The translations under genes were made by a program, and so were the position numbers. From Meloidogyne chitwoodi (taxonomy: Eukaryota > Nematoda > Chromadorea > Rhabditida > Meloidogynidae), in assembly GCA_015183035.1 (NCBI GenBank), contig JACZZP010000016.1:434001-498000 (forward strand): DNA of 64,000 nt, written 5' to 3'. Shown piece by piece: positions 55,361-64,000 of the stretch (position 1 is its first letter; each line of letters starts with the position of its first letter). The notes beneath the pieces are model-generated. The model was given only the letters and a program-made list of their open reading frames with translations. It had not been told where the DNA came from and ran no database searches.

Positions 55361-57631
55361 TTAATTAAATTCACCATAGTTTTGACTAATAAAATTAAAA
55401 TAAATTTCATTTATCAATTTATAAATCTTCTCAAGTGCTTCAATTATTTGATTTTGTTTTTCAATGTTTTTAATTTCACCTTGAGAATAGATAGTGCTAT
55501 CATAATTAATTTTATTTTCATTTTCATATGCATTCTAAAATAAATTTAATTTTGAAAAAAATAATAAATTGCTCAATTCAAATACATATTATTTAAATTT
55601 GAGTAGAAAATTAATATTTTATTAAATATAAATTTATTAAATAAAACCTGATAGTTTTGGTAGTCCATAATTGTAAATGTATGAGTCGGTTTATTATGTA
55701 GGTTAGCCTTATAATTTAAAAATTATTTCTATATTATTTTTATATAAAGATGGAAAGAATAAATAATAATAAATAGACAAAATATCGTAAGGCATCCATC
55801 CCAGAAAATAGCAAAACATTGGGTGGGATTGATCCTGAGCGTGCGCCTACATTAGTGGCCGAGACATTTGCGGACTCGAAAATTGCGGACGGGACATTGA
55901 TAACAAAAAATTACCAATACCCGATACATAATGATCATGGGCCTTCAAAAAGATCAAATTATTTCATAAAGCTTTTTCAGAATTTTTAATTAATTTTTTT
56001 ATTTTTGTAGAAATTTTTTTACAGTCATTGGTCCGCATGTGTCGGATCCGCAAAGTCTGGTCCGCAACTGTCCGTCCGTAAATGTCGGTAGTCATCCTGA
56101 GAACTCTCGGAAACAGGGCTGTAATCCATTTAACCATCCCACCGCCGATCGAAGGCGTTCCTTTATCATTTATTAGCTTATTTGTAAGCCAGAAGGAAAC
56201 ATCCGGCCGTCTTACAATATAAACTAAAAAAAATTTCAACGTCATAGAAATAAATTAATTTTAAATCCTAATAATGCTTAAAATATCCAAATCCTTGCAA
56301 TGAAAAGAAGAACCTCCCAATTTAATAAATTATTTATTTTTATAATATTTTACCATTCTTTGTTTATTATCCAATTGTTTTAAATAATTATGAAAATTTT
56401 TTTCCTGTATTTTTCCTAATTCACTTTTATAATGTTTTAAGGCATTAAGAAAAAGATTATATTGCTTTATAATATCATAATCATCTCCATAAACATATTT
56501 TTCATCTTAAAAATTTAAAGAAAATGAAAAATATAAAACTTTTTTTTTAATTATTTTTTTAAATTTACTAAATCAAATAATTTTTAATTCTTTTTTTTTT
56601 AAGTTTCTTACTAATTTATTAATTACTCGGTTGGATTTAAATTTTGTAAGCATTCCAGACCGGATAAGGCCGGACCTTTTTTAGACTAAATACGCTTCAG
56701 AATTAATCAATTGATAACTAGTGATCGGAAAGTTCCAAAATTCTTCAACTTGTTTTGAATTTTTGCAGTTCCAGTTCTGGAACTGCATTTTTACTTAACA
56801 TAGTTTCAGTTCCGGAAGTTTACATTAGAAACTTGTTCATGAACCGGTTCCAAACCAATTCAGAAATTTAGTAGTTACGTGTTCAAGTTCCGGAAATTTC
56901 CGTTTACTTGTGGCAACGAAAAAAAATTTAGAGACCGATGGATTTCAAGAAAAATATTAGAGGGGTACTTGTATTTTCAATAAATTGCTTAAGAGAAAAG
57001 ATTAAGAAAGAATTAAAAGACAGCAGAAATGCAAAAATTAATTAAATTTTACGCTGTTTGGGTATTGGAAGAATATTATCAATTCCATCTATCGCTGGTA
57101 TCTTTGGAAGATAATTGAAGGCATTGAGAACATCATTATCTATTGGAGGAGGAAGTTGGCTCTAAATTTAATTATTTTAACACTTTGTTAAATACTTCAA
57201 TTTTTAAAAGGAAGTTTAATTTACCTTGTGAAAAACTAATAAGACCCAGATTGACTAACTGAAAAACCGAGACCGAGTAAAATCAAGGTTGGGGAAAATT
57301 GGCGAGACTCTCGATCTCTTGCTTGCTACTTAAGTTGTAATAAAATTTTTTTAAAAGCTTTGTTATTTATTAATTTTCTGTTAACCGTTAAATTATAGCA
57401 AAAATTATTGCTAACTTAAGTAATCTTTCATTTCTCTATACCTATTTTTAAATAATTGCTAGGCAATTTATGTAAATAATTTATTAAATTTTTTTTAATT
57501 TTTTAAAATAAACAGACCAACAATACATTTGAGCCTTTATTTATATTTTGGTTTGAACTTTGTCCTGTTTCCATTCCAAAATATAACGAAAAAAATTGTT
57601 TTAAAATTAACAAAAAAATTAATATTTTCAT
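55361..57631 (-). CDS. secreted protein of unknown function, 202 aa, five exons
   Basis: Exons 57631-57518, 57161-57053, 56505-56354, 55707-55648, 55534-55361; phases agree (203 codons). Leader MKILIFLLILKQFFSLYFG, then METGQSSNQN. Exon 2 is Pro/Asn-rich (LPPPIDNDVLNAFNYLPKIP), exons 3 and 5 are helical and charged (KHYKSELGKIQEKN; KNIEKQNQIIEALEKIYKL). The exon 1 donor is GTCTGT, the weakest call here. No domain recognised. Introns 2 and 3 carry transposons (56719-56909; 55795-56160 with a nested insert). Confidence 0.55.
55795..56160. repeat. dispersed repeat, interrupted by a nested element; inverted copy at 63415-63520
   Basis: cagaaaatagcaaaacattg to gatcctgag, then (after the insert) aactctcgg..ggctgtaatccattt..aaccatcccaccgccgatcg, match the reverse complement of 63415-63520, where no insert is present. 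Confidence 0.75.
55840..56093. mobile_element. nested 254-bp insert with perfect 8-bp target duplication
   Basis: Flanked by atcctgag at 55832-55839 and 56094-56101. The copy at 63415-63520 shows the unoccupied site. Imperfect inverted segments (gagacatttgcggac, gtccgtaaatgtcgg) lie just inside the ends. Confidence 0.82.
56719..56909. mobile_element. degenerate hAT-like MITE (GTTCCGGAAC family)
   Basis: Starts tagtgatcggaaagttccaa like the 1109 element and is full of gttccggaa motifs; the right end and target duplication are decayed. Confidence 0.5.
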
Positions 57632-57711
57632 TTTTTGAAATTATAAAACTAAATAAAAATTTATTAAAAATTATTTAAAATTTAATTATACTATTCTCAT
57701 TACATATTGAA

Positions 57712-57985
57712 TTAGGTATGTTAGAATGTAAAAGAAAAAAATGAATGGGGATAATAGGAAAGACGAAATTATAAATAAAGAAGAAATGAGTGGGTGGATA
57801 AGATGCAACAACTATTATAGCTATATATGAGTTGGGGAAATGGCGAAAAGGTGTATAAGGTGAAAGCAATCCCGAGTGGAGTATATTAATTTTAAAGACA
57901 GACTCAGGTGTAGTATGAATGGGGAAAGGAGATGAAAGCAAGGTGGATAAGGTGAAAGGCAAAATCACGTGAAATAGCTATTAAT
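57712..57985 (-). repeat. inverted copy of the 8075-8340 repeat
   Basis: Minus strand reads tagctatttcacgtgatttt, tttcaccttatccaccttg, ctctttatttataattt-like text through the same end as 8340. The frame at 57675-57968 lies in it and is not a gene. The rest of 57632-58472 is A+T-rich promoter sequence of the 58473 gene. Confidence 0.6.
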
Positions 57986-58472
57986 TTAAATTTAATAAAT
58001 CGCATCTTTCTTTTAAAAAAGTACATTTTTAAATAAAATTTTTTTTACAAAAGTTAGTAAAATAAATTTTTAAAATATTTAATAATTAATTACTAAATAT
58101 TTATCATTTTAAATTGTAAAACTGAAACAAAAATCAAATTAACCTATTGTTGGAATTCCTTAAAATAATCTTTTACTCAGTTATGAAAAAAAATAAAAAA
58201 GACTTTCAACATTTTTTAAAATTTAAAAATTATTTATAATTTCAAAAATAAATAAATTTATTTTATTTTTCTAAAAAAACTTTTAAAAAACCAATGCATT
58301 CTCAATAAATCAAATTATTTGAATTTTTTTTAATTTAAAAAAGTGTTTCTTATACTACAAAGAAAAATAAAAACAATAAAAAATTTATATTTACCTAGCT
58401 AAAAATGTTAAACGATTTTAAGTCAACACTTATAAAAGTTGTTTTATTATTTTATTCTCTAAAAAGAATTGA

Positions 58473-59868
58473 ATGAATTTATTTATTTATATTTTTATAT
58501 TATTTATCATTATAACATTATTTTATTTTTTCTGTGAAAATCGTGGATCTGATTATTATATTTTTAAATTTTCAAAAAAGGTTTAAAAAATAAATTTATT
58601 ATAAATTTATTATTTTTAATGAAGAAAGAAATTACTTATATTAAACAAAAAATGCCTCCAATTTTGGTTTGGAATAAATGTCAAGATGTTTTATCTGATG
58701 GAATTGGTTATATAGATTATCCTGTAGATGTCCCCGATAATTATAAATGTCCATTTAATTGTACTTTTACTTTTGATAGAAATTTGTATGAATTTATTTT
58801 TTAAGAAAATATTGGAAAATATTTATAAAAAATTATTTTAGAGAGGCTAATGCTTCAACAATCATTTTCTTTCTCCATGGATTATGCCCAATAAATTCAT
58901 GGCCAAAAAATCGAAGAAAAGATCAAAACTATATGATGTATACAGTGGAATGTCCTGTTGAAACAAATCAATTTTATAACAAAAAAATAATAACAGATAA
59001 ATGGTTTAATAGTTCAGCAACTTATCGTTTAGATAGTGATGTATATATGCCTTATGATGCTTTAACTAAAATTACAAAAGAAACACCAAAAGAAACACCA
59101 AAAGAATATATTTGGGATCAAGAAGAGGTAATATTAATTTATATTTAATTAATTTTAAGGTTTTGAAAAAAATAAAAAGTAAAACAAAATTTGCATTCCA
59201 AGCAGTATCTCGTTGTAACGCCCCATCTAATCGTGATCTTATAACAAAAAAGATTAGTGAACTTATAGAATTAAAACTTGTTGGAGAATGTTTTAATGTT
59301 AAATGTGAAGAAGGATGTTATGAAAGAGAATTAGGTTAAGTTAATAAATTTAAAATATTTCAATTTACATATTAATTTTATAAATAAATTTATTCAATTA
59401 TAGAACATCACTTCTTTTATTTGGCATTTGAAAATTCTATTTGTATTCAATATGTAACTGAGAAATTTTGGAATTCATTACGTTCAATTACTTTACCTAT
59501 AGTTTTGAGTAGATCTGTTTTTAAAGGAATGGATATTCCATCAAATTCATTTATTGCTGTTGATGATTTTAATTCAATAAATGAATTAGTTGAATATTTA
59601 AAGAATTTAAAAAATGATACAGAAAAATATTTAAAGTTTTAATTAATTAAAATAAATAAATAAATTAATTAATTTTTTAAGACATTTTGAATGGACAAAA
59701 ACTTATACAAAAAGAAAATTTGGATATGATTATTCAACAAATTGTAAAATCTGTGAATATGCGACAAAACATTTTGAAGAAAAACCAAAAAAAATAATTA
59801 ATTTAAAAGAATTTTGGAATGAAAGACATTGTGATAAAGATGATTTTATAAAAAGGATTATTATATAA
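58473..59868 (+). CDS. GT10 alpha-1,3-fucosyltransferase-like protein, copy 1 (382 aa)
   Basis: Exons 58473-58580, 58625-58785, 58842-59127, 59160-59334, 59404-59635, 59682-59868; phases agree (383 codons). Residues 1-22 are a hydrophobic N-terminus, a membrane anchor of the type-II Golgi enzyme kind or a signal peptide. The GT10 hallmarks are YRLDSDVYMPY (D154-S155-D156) and the GDP-fucose-binding motif FENSICIQYVTEKFW (F252-E253-N254, T262-E263-K264); Q259 replaces the usual Asp. Paired cysteines (VGECFNVKCEEGCYE, CKICEYATKH) fit the family. The enzyme would add fucose to glycans in the secretory pathway. The protein is near usual length. Nematodes often have several such genes. Confidence 0.85.
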
Positions 59869-59938
59869 AAAATTTAATTTAATAATAAAAATATCTAATG
59901 TTGAAAATAAACTTGGAATTAAAGCTTGAACTTAAAAC

Positions 59939-60942
59939 TAGAGTTACACGAGACCGAGAGTCTCGCCGAGACCGGACCGAGAGTCTCGCCCATTTTCCAA
60001 TCTCGGTCTCGGTTTTACCCGGTCTCGGTACCGAGACCGAGAATCTCGACGCTCAGTCTCGCCGAGACCGAGACCAAATATACACCCCTAATGATTGACT
60101 TTTTTTATTATTATTGCAGCAAAATGTTTAAATTTTCACTATTGGCAAATCGTTTTTCATTAACTCTTTTTCTCTATACACATACACTCATCACTCTTTA
60201 ACTATAGCATTAATAAATTTAACTTCTTTAACCCTCTTGTAGGAGAGAAGAGAATATGGAAAGATTTATCTAGATTTTAATTTTTCTAGTAATTCAAGCG
60301 TGGTTTAGTTATTAAAATGCTAAACTATAACTCTAAACTGGATGGAGGTTCGATTCCTTTATAATGTACAGATATTAGTAACTAATTAATTAAATTAAAT
60401 TTTCGACTGCGGCGCAAAAAGTGGGGAATTTTTGGCAACTAGAGTGCAATAACTTTTTAAAATTTTCGCCTGCGGCGCGAATATAGCCTTAATCTTTATA
60501 AGTTCACGAAAATCCGATCCGATACACGCATCAACCCAGGACATCCCTGATATAAATGAACCTGCAATAAATGACAAAAAAATAATTAATTTTTTAATTA
60601 AGTATTTTTATTCATAGTATAAGCTTTTTAACCAGTGGTAAACCATAATTTTCAATAACCGCTTACGGTATATTTGTTCTAACAATCCGTTAACCGGAGG
60701 GACAGATTATTAACCGGTCTTGATATAACCTAAATATAAAGGAGAAGATTTAAAGATACATATCTAATAAAATTGCTATAATATTTTGAAAATTAATAGA
60801 TAATAATGTAGATTTTAATATTTTTGAAAGTCTCGGTTAGTCTCGGGCCAAAATTTGGGTATCGGTCTCGATCTCGGTTTTGTCAGTCTCGGTCAATCTC
60901 GGTATCAGTTTTTCCCAAAAGTCTCGGTCTCGTGTAACTCTA
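59939..60942. mobile_element. 1-kb hAT-like element, perfect 8-bp target duplication
   Basis: TAGAGTTACACGAGACCGAGA..TCTCGGTCTCGTGTAACTCTA, flanked by cttaaaac at 59931-59938 and 60943-60950. Ends are arrays of ccgagac. The interior holds a tRNA-like stretch near 60300 and other, less similar material (60395-60545), so it may be several elements nested in each other. No transposase ORF. Confidence 0.85.
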
Positions 60943-61360
60943 CTTAAAACATAAGTTGAAATTATAAATATGTTTTTATTTGTCAAGTTGTTTTGAGTTT
61001 CTTTAGTTTATTTTTTTCTAGCGAAGTTAGGTTGTCAACACTAATTAGTTAGTAATTAAAAAATCTGAGACAATAAAACTGCCAACACTAAAATTTAAAA
61101 ATTGTTTATTTATAACATTTAAAATAAATAAAATTATTTTGCTATTTTTTATAAAAATCATTATTTCATAATATTTGAAAAAAGAGCAAACAATTTAACA
61201 TTTTAATAAAAAAAGTTTATTCTACATAGAGAAAAATATTAAAAACAAAAATATTTAAATAAATACATATGATTTATTTTGTTTAAAAATAATAATAAAT
61301 TGAAAGAATAAACAACTTATATTTCAATATTATTTTTATTATAATTTTTTAAAAATTTAA
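60943..61360. other. promoter region of fucosyltransferase copy 2
   Basis: A+T-rich; no gene or defined repeat. Confidence 0.4.
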
Positions 61361-62811
61361 ATGAAATTGTTCTTCAAATATTTTTATATTTTCATATTTG
61401 TCTTTATTTTATTAAATTTATTATTTTATTATTTACATGAAAATCGGGAATCCGATTATTATATTCATAAATTATCTAAAAAGGTTTTAAAAATAAAATT
61501 TTATTATTAAATTAATTTTTAATAAAGAAAGAAATTATTAAACAAAAAATGCCTCCAATTTTGGTTTGGAACCCGTGGTCAGATGAAGTGTCACCTGGAA
61601 TTGGTTATCTAGACTATCCAGTGATATTTCCAGATAATATATGTCCATTCAATTGTACTTTTACACATAATAGAGAATTGTATTTATTTTTTAATTTGGT
61701 AGATTTTTAAGGTTTTAAGGAAACCAAAAAATATTTAAAAAAAGAAAATTTTTTATAAAATTATTATTTTAGTGAAAATAATGCTTCAACTATCATTATC
61801 ATTCTTCATGAATTAAACAGAATAGATTCATGGCCTAAAAATAGAAGAGAAGAGCAAAATTATATGATGTTTACTGTTGAATCACCAATTGAAACAATTC
61901 CATTTTATAAAAAAATATTATTAATAGAAATGTTTAATAGTTCAGCAACTTATCGTTTAGATAGTGATGTTTATATGCCTTATGATGCTTTAACTAAAAT
62001 TACAAAAGAAACACCAAAAGAATATATTTGGGATCAAAAAGAGGTAATTAAATAAATATTATTTTTAATTAATTTTAAGGTTTTGAAAAAAATAAAAAAT
62101 AAAACAAAATTTGCATTCCAAGCAGTATCTCATTGTAGTGCTTATTCTAATCGTGATCTTATAACAAAAAAGATTAGTGAATTGATAAAAATAAATGTTG
62201 TTGGCGAATGTTCTGGTGTTAAATGTGGAAGGGAATGCTATGAAAGAGAATTAGGTTAAGATTATTTTAAAATTAGGAGAATATAGTTAATTTGGTATGA
62301 TCAGCAAAAATAAAATTTAAGTTATTTCAATTTACATATTAATTTAAAAATATAATCAATTTTTAGAACAACACTTTTTTTATTTGGCATTTGAAAATTC
62401 TATTTGTATTCAATATGTAACTGAAAAATTTTGGAATTCATTACGTTCAATTACTTTACCTATAGTTTTGAGTAGATCTGTTTTTAAAGGAATGGATATT
62501 CCATCAAATTCATTTATTGCTGTTGATGATTTTAATTCAATAAATGAATTAGTTGAATATTTAAAGAATTTAAAAAATGATACAGAAAAATATTTAAAGT
62601 TTTAATTAATTAAAATAAATAAATTAATTTTTTAAGACATTTTGAATGGACAAAAACTTATACAAAAAGAAAATTTTGTTCTGATTATTCACCAATATGC
62701 AAAATTTGTGAATATGCTACAAAACATTTTGAAGAAAAAAGAAAAAGTAAATTTAATTTTAAAAAATTTTGGAATGATGAACATTGTAATAATAATTTTG
62801 TAATGTGGTAA
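61361..62811 (+). CDS. GT10 alpha-1,3-fucosyltransferase-like protein, copy 2 (375 aa)
   Basis: Exons 61361-61483, 61528-61679, 61773-62043, 62080-62254, 62367-62598, 62637-62811; phases agree (376 codons). Same exon structure as copy 1. N-terminal hydrophobic anchor (FLFKYF-like start, then IFVFILLNLLFYYL-type run). Keeps YRLDSDVYMPY and FENSICIQYVTEKFW. Exon 5 is the same as in copy 1 except for a silent change, while exons 1, 2 and the end of exon 6 have diverged; gene conversion is likely. Tail-to-tail with copy 3. Confidence 0.84.
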
Positions 62812-63639
62812 ATATATTTATTTATTGAATAAAAAATTTAAATACTCAGATTTACTAAAAATACATATATATTTATTATTGAATAGTCAGAAAATTATTA
62901 TTCAATAATTTAAAGTTATTAAATAATTAGTCTTTATTTTATTAATAAAGGCCATTTTTTAAATTGTTAAGACCGGTTAAGTTTTCTGTCAGCTATCTAA
63001 TAAATGAAAAATGAAAGCTTTCTGTTGTGCCCAAGTGTCCGATTATTATATTTAACAAATAAGTTTATTTATAAAATCAGTTCAAACAAGATTCAATAAT
63101 AAGATAAAATTTACAATAATAATAAGAAGTGAATTTAGTTAACTATTTATAGTAAGAAATGGGCAGAAGGCGGACGAATTTGATAAAGTAAATGTTTTAC
63201 AATGATAAGAGAGAGAAACAAGTTTTAAGCAAGTTTTGAATAATAAAAGGGAATAAATTTGAAAGATGTATTTAAGCAAGGTTTTAAATATATAAATTGG
63301 TAAACATAAAAGGAGGGAAATTAGATAAACATAAAAATGTTGTAAAATATTTAAAACATAGAATGGGGCAAAACAAATTTAAATAAATCAAATATTAATT
63401 TATCTGAACTCAACACTTTCGATCGGCGGTGGGATGGTTGAATGGATTACAGCCTTTTTTCAGAGAGCTCTCAGAATCAATCCAACCCAATGTTTTGCTA
63501 TTTTCTTGGATGGGGTCAGCCGCTTTACTAAAGATTAAAATGTGTAGATAAAATATGAATGTTTAGAATTGATAAATAAGGGATAACTTAGAATCAGAAA
63601 TTAAATTATTTTTTTATAGAATAAATAAATTATATTTAT
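62812..63639. other. intergenic between convergent fucosyltransferase genes
   Basis: Contains the uninterrupted repeat copy at 63415-63520 (cgatcggcggtgggatggtt). The rest shows no gene. Confidence 0.5.
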
Positions 63640-64000
63640 TTATAATTTTAAAAACTTTTTTACAAAATCATCTTTATCACAATGTTTTTCATTCCAAAAT
63701 TCTTTTAAATTAATTATTTTTTTTGTTTTTTCTTCAAAATGTTTTGTCGCATATTCACAGATTTTGCATGTTGTTGAATAATCATATCCAAATTTTCTTT
63801 TTGTATAAGTTTTTGTCCATTCAAAATATCTTAAAAAATTAATTAATTAATTAATTAATTTGTTTTAATTAATTTTAACTTTAAATATTTTTCTGTATCA
63901 TTTTTTAAATTCTTTAAATATTCAACTAATTCATTTATTGAATTAAAATCATCAACAGCAATAAATGAATTTGATGGAATATCCATTCCTTTAAAAACAG
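63640..64000 (-). CDS. GT10 fucosyltransferase-like gene, copy 3, C-terminal part (cut by window end)
   Basis: Exon 6 is 63829-63640 (stop 63642-63640); exon 5 runs from beyond 64000 to 63880. Encoded text (FKGMDIPSNSFIAVDDFN, HFEEKTKKIINLKEFWNEKH) is closer to copy 1 than to copy 2. The 5' exons lie outside the window. Confidence 0.8.

Noticed and set aside
55964..56245. 93-codon minus-strand frame
   Set aside because: It crosses the border between a repeat and its nested insert, so it is a chance fusion.
57675..57968. 97-codon minus-strand frame
   Set aside because: Located in a dispersed repeat (copy at 8075) and rich in repeat-derived residues.
59898..60201. Two overlapping frames near the left end of the 59939 element
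   Set aside because: They translate ccgagac arrays of a transposon terminus.
60296..60366. Second tRNA gene (gtggtttag..ggttcgattcc)
   Set aside because: The B box is fine but the acceptor ends do not pair; it is inside a transposon.

Overview
The window looks like nuclear DNA of a plant-parasitic nematode, most likely a root-knot nematode (Meloidogyne). This is inference, not a database match. The host DNA is extremely A+T-rich, introns are often only about 40-60 bp, several start codons sit just downstream of a U-rich AG that could accept a trans-spliced leader, and the gene content (a CLE-type plant-hormone mimic, C-type lectins, family-10 fucosyltransferases, many small secreted proteins) fits that lifestyle. 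Gene models were built by hand, requiring GT..AG (once GC..AG) junctions and continuous reading frames; exon lists are in each entry.

Layout. 0.6-6.8 kb: a 14-exon minus-strand gene for an 879-residue secreted protein of unknown function, with three small inverted-repeat transposons in its introns. 8.6-10.6 kb: a small secreted-protein gene broken at an A9 run, then a 68-residue secreted-peptide gene. 11.0-20.0 kb: a young LTR element (599-bp LTRs differing at two positions, 4-bp target duplication CTAT) that has lost gag, protease, reverse transcriptase and the integrase core, keeps only an integrase tail, and carries one intact 1282-codon UPF1-like SF1 helicase. 20.4-30.8 kb: a cluster of secreted-protein genes: a relative of the 8.6-kb gene, a 45-residue prepropeptide with a TDIF-like CLE motif, two paralogous multi-exon secreted proteins (497 and 375 aa) and short peptide candidates.

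31.7-49.1 kb: the most unusual architecture. Two divergently transcribed C-type lectin genes each hold, in intron 1 and on the opposite strand, a gene for a secreted protein with BED-type zinc fingers, so the whole unit is a large inverted duplication. A third BED-finger gene lies next to it, outside a lectin. Each nested gene is bracketed by about 110-bp direct repeats. 49.6-57.6 kb: two more secreted-protein genes (297 and 202 aa) separated by a dense patch of transposons. 58.5-64.0 kb: two complete and one partial GT10 fucosyltransferase genes with signs of gene conversion.

Almost every host gene starts with a hydrophobic leader, so the window reads as an island of secreted proteins. At least eight non-autonomous elements have 8-bp target duplications (hAT-like), and others end in TA (Tc1/mariner-like). 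BED fingers are also typical of hAT transposases, which suggests, but does not prove, a link between the transposons and the secreted finger proteins.
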